From: a virus
Length of the DNA: 36,321 bases
Reading direction: 5' to 3' (one strand)
IMG/VR virus record: IMGVR_UViG_3300040808_001252
Location: 1-36,321 of that record
Made by a program: the position numbers and the translations under genes. The notes beneath the pieces are model-generated. The model was not told the DNA's origin. It worked only from the letters and a program-made list of their open reading frames with translations, and searched no databases. This document shows, in pieces, positions 7,598-15,139 of the stretch; position 1 is the first letter of the stretch; each line of letters begins with the position of its first letter.

Positions 7598-8157
7598 TTT
7601 CCTACATTCTCCCAAGGATAAACTAGCCAAACATCTTCTTCTGCTTTGTTTACTTCGTGTGCGCTATAACGTACTCCATCAAATGTGCTGGACAAGTTTT
7701 CAGTTAGAGCTGCAAAGCGTACATTGTTTGCCCAAACAGCGTTCCAAGCATTATCTTCTTGTGGCAAACAACTGCTCATCCAATCTTGTTTGATCCAGTT
7801 AAACGTAGCACCAGTATCGTTAATGTCGTCCACAATAAGAATGTTTTTACGTTTTCCTAAATCCCAGCGGCACTTTAATTTTTCTTGTTCTTCTGCAGGA
7901 ACATAACCAAATGCATCTTCGCTCATCCAGCAGTTGCTTTCACTAGCCTCACCGTCTGTATTATCACGTAAACTAACCTTTAGTGCTTCGCCTCGTACAC
8001 CTAACATATTGCTAAGAATAGTAGCAGGTACGTTGCCACCTCGTGTAATACCTACAATATAATCAGGCTTCCAATTGTCATTGTACATTTGCAGTGCAAT
8101 ATTTAGGCAAGCACGTTCTACATCCTGCCACGAATAATAATGCTTTTTAACGTTCAT
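7594..8157 (-). CDS. Type I phosphoribosyltransferase
   Basis: The PRPP-binding motif ILIVDDINDTGATF is clear near residue 110, and YIVGITRGGNVPA near residue 35 matches the loop of Gpt-like purine PRTases. These enzymes move ribose-5-phosphate from PRPP to a base, so salvage is the natural reading. In a genome with a 7-deazaguanine pathway, a link to modified-base metabolism is possible but not shown. It overlaps the cupin gene by 11 nt. Confidence 0.85.
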   Translation of the reverse strand: MNVKKHYYSWQDVERACLNIALQMYNDNWKPDYIVGITRGGNVPATILSNMLGVRGEALKVSLRDNTDGEASESNCWMSEDAFGYVPAEEQEKLKCRWDLGKRKNILIVDDINDTGATFNWIKQDWMSSCLPQEDNAWNAVWANNVRFAALTENLSSTFDGVRYSAHEVNKAEEDVWLVYPWENVGK

Positions 8158-8584
8158 ATTTTTCTCTCATATACTGTTCGTGTTGAATCCATTCGCCTTT
8201 ACGTAAGAATCCCCAGTCTCTTAGCTTAGGGCCTGGGATGAACAAAGTCCATACATCAACGCCAGGTTCAAGCTCAACGCGATGAAGGCTATGACAGCTG
8301 GCAATCCGTAACGTGCCTGCACCGCGCCAAAAACGGCCATCCGGTGTATGTTCCCAATAACCACCTTTAATGATAAAAGTGATAAAAGGCCAAGGGTGAT
8401 CATGTAAATCATCTAAGTCTCCTTTATGAAAGTTGTGTAAAAAAATGTTAAAAGGAAACCATTTCCTTTCTTTTAAAAACAAGTAATACCTAGTTAGGTA
8501 TGGCTCGTTATTGTGTCTATCCATTATAACTCTTTTACGACCTAATTTCTCTAGCCAGTTTAAAAATTTAGAACGGAAGGTCAT
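8147..8584 (-). CDS. Cupin-fold protein, 145 aa
   Basis: A small beta-barrel protein with a cupin-like metal site: DLHDHPWPFITFIIKGGYWE (two His) and, on the second motif, ASCHSLHRVEL. Cupins of this kind may be metal-dependent dioxygenases or isomerases, and the substrate cannot be read from sequence. It overlaps the genes on both sides and sits in the accessory run between the glycosyltransferase and the PRTase. Confidence 0.65.
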   Translation of the reverse strand: MTFRSKFLNWLEKLGRKRVIMDRHNNEPYLTRYYLFLKERKWFPFNIFLHNFHKGDLDDLHDHPWPFITFIIKGGYWEHTPDGRFWRGAGTLRIASCHSLHRVELEPGVDVWTLFIPGPKLRDWGFLRKGEWIQHEQYMREKYER

Positions 8585-8987
8585 CGTCTATTTCTCCTGC
8601 TTTCTTTTTGCCTTCATAATCTTGTTTAACCATGTCGTAAACACTTTTAAAGTTGCGCCAAACTTTTTCTAGTGCTGGATACTCTTTGCACATATTTTCA
8701 ATTTCTAGTATATTAATACTAGTGTCTTCGTATGCCCAACTGTAGTCGTTAGAAGTATTAATTGTTATATTACTAAGATCAATAGTATCAACAGTTAAAT
8801 CGCTAATAGTAAATGTGCCGTCGCTAGAACCACCGATAGTAACATCAGTAATACTATCACCTGCCCAGTACGTTGTAGTTGTACCGTATGTATCGTCTAA
8901 GTTAATAGTAATATCGCCCTTATTATTATCTAGATCAAACTCACTTACGTCTATAGTAAATGTATCATCCTTCTTTGATTGCGTCAT
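8568..8987 (-). CDS. Hypothetical protein with an SSB-like C-terminal tip
   Basis: From the ATG at 8987 (MTQSKKDD), which has GGAG 9 nt upstream, the protein has 139 residues. The middle part is a Thr/Asp/Ile-rich run of short beta strands (VTIGGSSDGTFTISDLTV). The C-terminal 50 residues are helical (YPALEKVWRNFKSVYDMV), and the chain ends in EIDDDLPF. That tail closely resembles the acidic tip with which bacterial single-stranded DNA-binding protein recruits partners (DDDIPF in E. coli). No OB fold is evident. Function unknown. Confidence 0.65.
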   Translation of the reverse strand: MTQSKKDDTFTIDVSEFDLDNNKGDITINLDDTYGTTTTYWAGDSITDVTIGGSSDGTFTISDLTVDTIDLSNITINTSNDYSWAYEDTSINILEIENMCKEYPALEKVWRNFKSVYDMVKQDYEGKKKAGEIDDDLPF

Positions 8988-10053
8988 ACAATGCTGCTCC
9001 GCTAAAAAATTCTTTGTTAAGTTTTGTGCGTTGCTTTTCAAGACTTACAAGATAGTCATCATAGTTTTCCATATAGTTGCGAATCTTAGCAACAACTTCT
9101 CCTCTATGTTTGCGATAACTTGCAAAATCTTCAGTCCATTGACTAGGATACTTAAACTCTGGAAGTGCCATTTCTGTATAGCTTAATCTATCTGGAACCA
9201 TAGGAATAGCATTTACAAGTGCGCCTTCGTACCAACTAATGCCTAGTGTTTCTTGCAAGTTAGCTGAGAACACCATCTTTGCTTCACCTAGCAAATTGTG
9301 ATATTCATTCTTTGTAAGTTCACGCTCTTGACATACAACAAACTCGTATTCAGGAAGTTGTTCTGCAAGATCACGGAAGATGTCAACTTGCTTCTCAGGA
9401 GCAATACGATGCGGAAAGAGTATAAGGTTACGCTTGTCCATGCCACTGTATGTAACTAAACTATCACGCAAATACTCCATAGGCCAGCCTACACGTTGAG
9501 TTGTTTCGTAAAAATCTATTACTTCTTCAGTTGTCCAGTGATCATTATTATTTTTATCTAAAATAGTATCAACAAACATATCGATATGAAAATCTGTTGC
9601 AAAGAAGTTGTTATCGTATGTGTAGTACATGCTTTTTTCAGCATGTCTGACCCAAGGCTTATCGCCTATGAGCCTACCTAGGAAATCATGTGGATCATAA
9701 GAACCAGCATGCCAAAGACCACCAATTCTAATGTTGACGCCCAATAGCTCAGCCATGTAGCGAAGCTGGATAACAGTTGGATTCCACGCATCCGTATATA
9801 GGAAATAATCTCCATTTTTAATTTCTCCGTTACAAAACATCTCGCCTATCTGTTCGAGCTGTTTGCTCTTGTACACATTGGTTCCACCAAAGTTAAGAAA
9901 AGCCCCAGGCGTAGTTGCCTGAGGCGTTTCCCCTCCACTAATTACAACAACTTCATTATTCGTAGCATGTTGCAGTTGCATAGGAAGAAAGTCCTTCCAC
10001 TGCTTTGTGTAACGTGTGTCTACTGCTTCAATGTCTACGATATAAATTGTCAT
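8965..10053 (-). CDS. GT-B type glycosyltransferase
   Basis: The 362-residue protein has a GT-B-like layout. The C-terminal half resembles GT4 enzymes: LILFPHRIAPEKQVDIFRDL (phosphate-binding strand-turn), then YEFVVCQE, and LGISWYEGALVNAIPMVPD, the usual acidic donor-binding segment. The N-terminal half is less typical. T4-like phages use such enzymes on modified DNA bases or on sugars for host interaction, and either is possible here. Its neighbour downstream carries an SSB-like tail. Confidence 0.75.
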   Translation of the reverse strand: MTIYIVDIEAVDTRYTKQWKDFLPMQLQHATNNEVVVISGGETPQATTPGAFLNFGGTNVYKSKQLEQIGEMFCNGEIKNGDYFLYTDAWNPTVIQLRYMAELLGVNIRIGGLWHAGSYDPHDFLGRLIGDKPWVRHAEKSMYYTYDNNFFATDFHIDMFVDTILDKNNNDHWTTEEVIDFYETTQRVGWPMEYLRDSLVTYSGMDKRNLILFPHRIAPEKQVDIFRDLAEQLPEYEFVVCQERELTKNEYHNLLGEAKMVFSANLQETLGISWYEGALVNAIPMVPDRLSYTEMALPEFKYPSQWTEDFASYRKHRGEVVAKIRNYMENYDDYLVSLEKQRTKLNKEFFSGAALYDAIKEG

Positions 10054-10259
10054 TAGCTTCTCCTTTGTACTTGATTCCTATTATTATTTCGAGCTTTAGC
10101 TCTCAACCAACCTTGGTGCTTTTTGTATGCACCCCAAACCCATGATTTATCGTTGTATAAATCTGCTTCATTGAAGGGCTTGCCTTCAAAGCGACAATAG
10201 TCGCGAAACTTGTCCAAGTCGTCAAAAATCTTTTGTACCGGTGGAAAGTTATTAGCCAT
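10053..10259 (-). CDS. Small basic hypothetical protein, 68 aa
   Basis: The ATG at 10259 (MANNFPPVQ) is chosen because AGAGGA lies 8 nt upstream. The longer frame back to 10334 would overlap queD by more than 50 nt. The protein has FDDLDKFRDYCRFEGKPF followed by a Trp/Lys/Arg-rich tail (GWLRAKARNNNRNQVQRRS), which may bind nucleic acid. No family recognised. Confidence 0.7.
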   Translation of the reverse strand: MANNFPPVQKIFDDLDKFRDYCRFEGKPFNEADLYNDKSWVWGAYKKHQGWLRAKARNNNRNQVQRRS

Positions 10260-10281
10260 TTTAATAATCCTCTTATGATGG

Positions 10282-10674
10282 TTATGACCTTGGGTAAAAA
10301 ATTGAACAGCCGTTTTCGTTGTCTTCAGCAACACTAATTTCTACAAACCGGCCTGGATATTTGTTAGAAATTTCTTGATACAAGTCATCTGCAATCATTT
10401 CACATGACTTGTGGTTTAACTCTAGTACGCCTTCAACGTCATAGAGTCGTTGCATCCAGCGTTTAAACTGAATGAACTCAATATCGCGATCGTTATGAAA
10501 TACTTCAATACGAACACGAAAGTGAAAAATGTGACGATGTGGAATACCAAGGAATGATACATCATCCCAATCGCCAGTTGCTAGTTTAGGATCAGTGTCA
10601 GCACCTGGGTACATATGTACCCCTTCTTTTGCAAAGGTTACCCAAATACTTCTTTCTGCATTTTGCATTGACAT
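10282..10674 (-). CDS. queD: 6-carboxytetrahydropterin synthase (QueD/PTPS family)
   Basis: It converts dihydroneopterin triphosphate, the FolE product, to 6-carboxytetrahydropterin for QueE. Family marks are IWVTFAKEGVHMYPG, the zinc-binding HRHIFHFRVRIEVF, ELNHKSCEMIADDLYQEI, and the late acidic VEISVAEDNENG. The frame extends to an ATG at 10731, but a near-consensus promoter (-10 at 10743-10738) would place the transcript start there and make it leaderless. An ATG at 10674 fits the family N-terminus better, with AGAAGA upstream; ATGs at 10707 and 10695 are also possible. Confidence 0.85.
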   Translation of the reverse strand: MSMQNAERSIWVTFAKEGVHMYPGADTDPKLATGDWDDVSFLGIPHRHIFHFRVRIEVFHNDRDIEFIQFKRWMQRLYDVEGVLELNHKSCEMIADDLYQEISNKYPGRFVEISVAEDNENGCSIFYPRS

Positions 10675-10737
10675 TTTTTTATCTTCTTCTTTCATTCTAC
10701 GTTTCATATATTCATAATATCGTTCTTGCATATTATT

Positions 10738-10766
10738 ACTATACTTTCTTTATAGAGGTTTGTCAA
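10738..10766 (-). promoter_or_regulatory. Sigma70-like promoter for queD
   Basis: Minus strand TTGACA (10766-10761), 17-nt spacer, TATAGT (10743-10738): 11/12 match. The -35 lies inside the 3' end of the upstream gene, 3' codons of which read DKPL. Confidence 0.75.
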
Positions 10767-11280
10767 GTTCGTATTCACTCCAATCAGTGAATTTTTTATC
10801 GTCCATTAGATTGTGTAGTCTATGACACCAAACACCTGGATTAGTTGCTTTAAAATCTCTGTCATCGATTTTAATCATAGTGTTATAATTATATTGCTTG
10901 ATGTAAGGAAGTGGAATGCGGATTTGTGGAATAAACAAATCTGTTTCAATCATTCTAGTTTCTAGTAATGCTTCTGCGTGACTGAACGGAACATCTAGTG
11001 TACAAGGTACACCCGTTTCTAAAAAGTATTCAATCATGTTTTCCCATTCTTCCCATGCATCTGCATCTTTTGGAAAATTAACGCCAGGATTAAAACTATG
11101 ATTAGCACCAAAGAAAATATGCTCACATTCTTGTGTTGCAAAATGTTCAAACACTGTTTCAATATCTTGAACGCCAGTTACAAATAGTGTTTTCTTGCCG
11201 TAAGCAGGTGTACGTTCTACTTCAATGCCTGTAAAGAACACAACATCGTCGTGTTCACCGTTTTCGTAATCTCTTTTCAT
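10750..11280 (-). CDS. Unknown protein inside the deazaguanine cluster, 176 aa
   Basis: No family recognised with confidence. The protein opens with a beta-alpha-beta-like segment (FFTGIEVERTPAYGKKTLFV), has a CEHIFFGANHSFNPG stretch, and ends with IRIPLPYIKQYNYNTMIKID and NPGVWCHRLH. It lies between the DpdA-like gene and queD, joined to the upstream coiled-coil gene by an ATGA overlap. That position, and the absence of QueC, make it a candidate for a tailoring step such as removal of the carboxyl group from CDG. This is inference from position only. Confidence 0.7.
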   Translation of the reverse strand: MKRDYENGEHDDVVFFTGIEVERTPAYGKKTLFVTGVQDIETVFEHFATQECEHIFFGANHSFNPGVNFPKDADAWEEWENMIEYFLETGVPCTLDVPFSHAEALLETRMIETDLFIPQIRIPLPYIKQYNYNTMIKIDDRDFKATNPGVWCHRLHNLMDDKKFTDWSEYELDKPL

Positions 11281-11486
11281 TCTAAGCCTTTTTGTATCAA
11301 GTAAGCGTTAATACGATGCATTTCGTCTTTTAAATAGAGTTTCATAGTTTTCATTCTACGAACTTCATCTGTTACTGTTTGATTATTATAACGTTCGATT
11401 AGCTCGTTGTCAAGTTCTCTATGTTTTCTCTCTAATTCCTCGTAATGAGCTCGAAGTTTATCTTCTTCTGTTTCATAGTTGCTCAT
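11277..11486 (-). CDS. DUF465-like coiled-coil protein, 69 aa
   Basis: The ATG at 11486 (MSNYETEEDKL) is supported by GGAGGAAATGGAGA directly upstream and overlaps the dpdA 3' end by 14 nt. The sequence LRAHYEELERKHRELDNEL followed by MKTMKLYLKDEMHRI resembles DUF465/YdcH small helical hairpins, in which the KL.LKDE motif is typical. Function unknown. A consensus promoter sequence lies inside the gene (11385-11413). Confidence 0.7.
   Translation of the reverse strand: MSNYETEEDKLRAHYEELERKHRELDNELIERYNNQTVTDEVRRMKTMKLYLKDEMHRINAYLIQKGLE
11385..11413 (-). promoter_or_regulatory. Intragenic consensus sigma70 promoter
   Basis: Minus strand TTGACA (11413-11408), 17-nt spacer, TATAAT (11390-11385): 12/12 match with ideal spacing, inside a coding region. 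It would drive the 176-aa unknown gene and queD region independently of dpdA. Chance in AT-rich coding DNA cannot be ruled out. Confidence 0.5.
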
Positions 11487-13020
11487 TCTCCATTTCCTCC
11501 AACTTATGTTCCTCTGCTTCTGTGAATAAACCATCTTCGTGATCATTTTCTGTCTCTGGTTCTTCTACGTCAAAAAGCGCATTAAAGTGTGTACTAGCGT
11601 TTACAGTTTTCTTACCTACTGCACCTCGTGTACCTGGAATAGCCATCCAAAACTTAGAATATTCTTCAATTAGTGCAAGAGCAGCGTCTTTATTGTCTTT
11701 TGCAAAAATTTCGTTCACAACATCTTTGAACAAGATTCTATCAAAACGTTCTTGGACAAGCATTCTCGGAATGCATCCATTGTCGTATTGTCTGTTAGCT
11801 TCTTGCACTGCATTTATATGGCTCCACACATTATGTCCCATTTGGATAGCGTAACTAAAACTATCCCATGATGTTTTACCTTCTTTACCAATCTTATTTA
11901 GGTCTCCAGGAGCATAAGTGCAAACGTCTGATACTTTGAGTTCAGTGGTAATTGGGCTGTCTTCAAAGTTTTTAAATATCCCATCTGATATAACAGTGTC
12001 TCTAAACAAGCGTTGATCTGTAGCATATTTCTTATCGTCAACTGACGGCACCATACGATACGTCCATTTGCTTCTGTCTTCAGTCTCGTTCTGAATGTAG
12101 ATTTGTCCATTCGCGGTTGCCAAGAAAGGACTAGCACAGTCAAAAGTAATAGTAAAGTTTTCATTATAGTTTTTCCGTACTGCACGTTGAATGTCAGTAA
12201 GCAAGCAGGCCCACTCTAGTTTTGAAGTACCTAGGAAGTGCATTACATCGTGAATGCCTTTCTCTAGTAAGCCGTCAAAGTGCATGGTTACAATACGTTT
12301 AAGAACTAAGTGTACATCACACATGTTCTGTCCGCCCATTGCCCAACCATTAAAGTGATTGTCTGGATATTGCTTAGGATCACAGTACTTCTTCATGCGA
12401 TCGTACCAGTCGTCTGCTTCAGCATGATTCTCGCCTTGCAGTACGTTTAAGAACTTACAAGCACCTGTGCGATTAGCAATCCAATAATCATTGTTAATGT
12501 ATGTGCCTTCAACAGCTTCCATATAACTAGTAATACCAGTAGCTTCTCTACCCGCAGGTGAACGACATACCCAAGCAGGAATATCAAGAATCATCCCATA
12601 GTCCATATAAGCATCCATCCAACGGAGAACTTGTTCTCTTTTCTTTTGTGCTTTAGGACAGTTAGGATTCTTCCAGTCACCTTCCCATACGCCTTTACCA
12701 ATCTGGAAACCACCTGAGTCGCCTAGTATCCAAGAGTTAGATCTATCTCTGTTACGCACCATATCTTCTTTAGGTGAGTGTTTGTTAACATCAAGTTCAG
12801 CGTGTCCTGCAGAGTAAAGTGTCCACTGGTACTGGAATTGACCTTCTTGTTTGTTAAGATAGTTTAAACTCTCTACACCGTGTGTAAAGTTTGAAGGGAT
12901 ACGTGACTTATCTACATATTCGACATAACGCTGTTTGCCCACATAAGTAGCATAAAAGCCACTTAGTGCTGGGAGAAATCTAGCGTAGTCATTTTGTGAC
13001 GCAGTTAAGTCTTTGTTCAT
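11473..13020 (-). CDS. dpdA: DpdA-like DNA guanine transglycosylase
   Basis: This is a TGT-superfamily enzyme expected to exchange guanine for a 7-deazaguanine base in DNA. Visible TGT motifs are ILGDSGGFQIGKG (Asp101), GWAMGGQ (226-231), MHFLGTSK (260-267) and TFDCASPF with the probable nucleophile Asp294. At 515 residues it is longer than bacterial tRNA TGT. The CxCxxC...H zinc motif of tRNA enzymes is not apparent, which fits a DNA enzyme. The C-terminus is acidic (TEAEEHKLEEMENEQL). It is coupled by ATGA to a tiny membrane peptide and shares the clamp transcript. FolE, QueD and QueE in the window support the call. Confidence 0.82.
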   Translation of the reverse strand: MNKDLTASQNDYARFLPALSGFYATYVGKQRYVEYVDKSRIPSNFTHGVESLNYLNKQEGQFQYQWTLYSAGHAELDVNKHSPKEDMVRNRDRSNSWILGDSGGFQIGKGVWEGDWKNPNCPKAQKKREQVLRWMDAYMDYGMILDIPAWVCRSPAGREATGITSYMEAVEGTYINNDYWIANRTGACKFLNVLQGENHAEADDWYDRMKKYCDPKQYPDNHFNGWAMGGQNMCDVHLVLKRIVTMHFDGLLEKGIHDVMHFLGTSKLEWACLLTDIQRAVRKNYNENFTITFDCASPFLATANGQIYIQNETEDRSKWTYRMVPSVDDKKYATDQRLFRDTVISDGIFKNFEDSPITTELKVSDVCTYAPGDLNKIGKEGKTSWDSFSYAIQMGHNVWSHINAVQEANRQYDNGCIPRMLVQERFDRILFKDVVNEIFAKDNKDAALALIEEYSKFWMAIPGTRGAVGKKTVNASTHFNALFDVEEPETENDHEDGLFTEAEEHKLEEMENEQL

Positions 13021-13103
13021 TTATTAATCTCTGTTACTGCAATAATATAAAATCCAATTATAATAATAGCTAGTATACTAATTGCTGTTGCTACTTCACC
13101 CAT
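13017..13103 (-). CDS. Small single-span membrane peptide, 28 aa
   Basis: This gene fills the gap between clamp and dpdA. The ATG at 13103 follows the clamp stop directly (TAAATG) and the stop overlaps the dpdA start as ATGA. The product starts MGEVATAIS, carries one hydrophobic segment of about 17 residues rich in Ile (ILAIIIIGFYIIAV) and ends TEINK. The tight coupling on both sides argues for translation. Function unknown; membrane location is predicted from composition. Confidence 0.6.
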   Translation of the reverse strand: MGEVATAISILAIIIIGFYIIAVTEINK

Positions 13104-13832
13104 TTACTTGCTCTGAGCTGGTAAGATGTAATCGTATGTTGCCATACCTGAGTTAACACTAATCTTCATAGCACCTTGATCAGAAATACTCATAGTTAAA
13201 TCGCCGTCTAAACTTAGAATACTTTGGACCTGTGCTACTGGCCAACTCCAGGTGTGTTGTAGCGCACCTTCTACACCGTGTTGGAATACAAACTCACCTG
13301 CGTGTGTACTAGCATCACCAAAGCTAAACACAAGATTGCCATCTTTAGTTTTAACATTAAATGTTGGCTCTTCTGAATGTGCTGCACTCATTAGTTTCAT
13401 ACGTGCAATTGCTGCCATTGAAGGTTGAAATTCTACATTCCAACTTGCACCTTTGAACTTAACAGTTTTAAGTTTTTCTTCAATGATTGCTTTGTTCATA
13501 AAGCGATAATCATTTTGGAAGTCGCCAGCTGCATTTTCAAAGTGAATGTGTGTTGGAACAGTTTCGCCATTGCGTTCTGCTTGTACAACATCAATTTTAG
13601 CATTGTCTTTGTACTCTGGGTTTTTTAAATGTAGTGCTAGTTTGTCTAGGTTAGGCATACCAAATGTGCCTACAAACTCTGCTACTGGTGAGTGTGTTTC
13701 TGCTGACAAAATAACACTACGGTCTTCTGCCATTGAATCAATTGCTGTGCCTTCGTCGTTGCTAACTTTAACTAGACTAAGAAATCCTAGTGCATGAGTA
13801 TGTGCTACTACGTCTTGTAAAATATCTTTCAT
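13104..13832 (-). CDS. 45: Sliding clamp, T4 gp45-like
   Basis: The 242-residue protein is close in length to T4 gp45 (228). It has the repeated alpha-beta layout of a clamp, e.g. FGMPNLDKLALHLKNPEY followed by strands, and MSISDQGAMKISVNSG near the end. The clamp is the polymerase processivity factor and, in T4, the late-transcription activator. It is preceded by a perfect sigma70 promoter and followed by a membrane peptide and dpdA on the same message. Identification rests on general resemblance and context, since gp45 diverges quickly. Confidence 0.72.
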   Translation of the reverse strand: MKDILQDVVAHTHALGFLSLVKVSNDEGTAIDSMAEDRSVILSAETHSPVAEFVGTFGMPNLDKLALHLKNPEYKDNAKIDVVQAERNGETVPTHIHFENAAGDFQNDYRFMNKAIIEEKLKTVKFKGASWNVEFQPSMAAIARMKLMSAAHSEEPTFNVKTKDGNLVFSFGDASTHAGEFVFQHGVEGALQHTWSWPVAQVQSILSLDGDLTMSISDQGAMKISVNSGMATYDYILPAQSK

Positions 13833-13857
13833 TTGTATTTCTCCATTGATTTAATTT

Positions 13858-13886
13858 ATTATATTACATTTTTTATGTTTTGTCAA
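13858..13886 (-). promoter_or_regulatory. Consensus sigma70 promoter for the clamp-dpdA operon
   Basis: Minus strand TTGACA (13886-13881), 17-nt spacer, TATAAT (13863-13858): 12/12 match. The -35 lies in the last codons of the upstream gene. ATGGAGAAATACAA-type leader with GGAG precedes the ATG at 13832. Confidence 0.87.
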
Positions 13887-14427
13887 CATCAATTTTTCTA
13901 AAAGACTTTGTTATATGCTTTCTATGACTGGCATGATAAAAACCATCGCCGCGTTCGAACCATTTAATCATCCAATCATTTTCAAAGTCTTGTTTAGTAA
14001 CAGGCTCTTCGTCGTCAATAAAACTATCTACCATAGAAGGATGTGAAAGAATTGTAAGATTTTTTTCATCCATTAATTCATACAATCCTATATGATTTCC
14101 GTGAACACACATTTTCCATGCTGCACCGCCAAAAAGTATATTACTTTTATCTTGCAAATTTTTATATAAATCATAATATGAAACAACATCTTCAACATGT
14201 AATGCTCTATTAGATTTTGTTTTGCTATGTACTTTATATTTTAAACGAGGATCAGTTATAATCCGAGGTAATCCTTTTGTTGCAAATAACACTTGATCAA
14301 ATTCTTGTGTTCTTAAAAAAGATAAAAGATTACTATGAAACTTTCTTTGGTTTCTTGCTCTAACTTCATCTTTCCAAAAATTCGGAGTCCAACAATCAAC
14401 TAACAAAACTGCATCAAATTTCTTCAT
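13873..14427 (-). CDS. Hypothetical protein, possibly isochorismatase-like fold
   Basis: The first strand VLLVDCWTPNFWKDEVR and a later ILFGGAAWKMCVHGNHIGL are faintly like the Asp and Cys segments of the cysteine-hydrolase (isochorismatase) fold, but the pattern is incomplete and I do not assign a function. AAAGG lies 8 nt before the ATG. It overlaps the epimerase gene by 14 nt and so closes the sugar-nucleotide operon. Its last codons carry the -35 of the clamp promoter. Confidence 0.65.
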   Translation of the reverse strand: MKKFDAVLLVDCWTPNFWKDEVRARNQRKFHSNLLSFLRTQEFDQVLFATKGLPRIITDPRLKYKVHSKTKSNRALHVEDVVSYYDLYKNLQDKSNILFGGAAWKMCVHGNHIGLYELMDEKNLTILSHPSMVDSFIDDEEPVTKQDFENDWMIKWFERGDGFYHASHRKHITKSFRKIDVDKT

Positions 14428-15139
14428 ACAAGAAACCTTTATTTTTTAAAAATTCTTTTACAGTGTGTTTTGGTTTAAATCCTAAACTTGACAATTTCAT
14501 AATATTAGCTTGTGTCCTTTGTCTTTCCCCCGGTGTATTTAGGCGAATAGGCAAATCTGGTCTTATATTTGAAATTTTTACACAAGTTCCGGTGCCAATA
14601 TCAATAGGACCTTGTATTCTATTGTCGTTCATAATCATTCCAATAGCATTGCACAAATCTTCTATGTGTATAAAATCTCTTTCATGATTAGTAACATATT
14701 CAAGCTTATTGTTTAACAGTTTGTCAAAAAACATATTTGCTCTAGGAACATCACCGTAAACAGTATGAAATCGCATAAAACAAACATTAGAGTGAGGAAT
14801 GTATTCTATTATATTTTTGCTTGCAGCATAAGGATTAAGATGTGGTTCGTATTGCGAACTGGATCCAGCAACTAATACACGAATATTTTTATATCTTTCT
14901 AGTATACGTTTTGTGCCTTCTACATTGTTATACCAATAACGTTTTGGATTGTCCATGCTTTCTCTAACACCGCCTATGCCAGCAAGGTGTATAACCATAT
15001 CTACATCAGGTAATTCGCAAGTTAGTATATCTTGATCTTCATGTTCTTTTACATCAAGACCTATAATATCGTAGTCTTTTAAGAACTTACAAAGCTGTGT
15101 GCCTATAAATCCTTTATGACCTGTTATTAAAATTTTCAT
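14414..15139 (-). CDS. NAD-dependent epimerase/dehydratase (extended SDR), short form
   Basis: N-terminal Rossmann motif TGHKGFIG (6-13), AGSSSQYE (91-98) and the catalytic YAASK (104-108) are all present, followed by FMRFHTVYGD and RDFIHIEDLCNAI. These enzymes modify nucleotide sugars. At 241 residues it is shorter than the usual 310 or so, lacking part of the substrate domain. GAGGAAATT precedes the ATG, which lies inside the end of the phosphomannomutase-like gene. Confidence 0.85.
   Translation of the reverse strand: MKILITGHKGFIGTQLCKFLKDYDIIGLDVKEHEDQDILTCELPDVDMVIHLAGIGGVRESMDNPKRYWYNNVEGTKRILERYKNIRVLVAGSSSQYEPHLNPYAASKNIIEYIPHSNVCFMRFHTVYGDVPRANMFFDKLLNNKLEYVTNHERDFIHIEDLCNAIGMIMNDNRIQGPIDIGTGTCVKISNIRPDLPIRLNTPGERQRTQANIMKLSSLGFKPKHTVKEFLKNKGFLYEEI

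Noticed and set aside
10675-10731. Start of queD at the ATG at 10731
   Set aside because: The promoter -10 at 10738-10743 would start the RNA at that ATG, and family members begin close to the IWVTF segment. The extension is possible but less likely.
14700-14740. TTGACA inside the epimerase gene
   Set aside because: At 17-nt spacing the -10 position reads CTTGAA, not a promoter.
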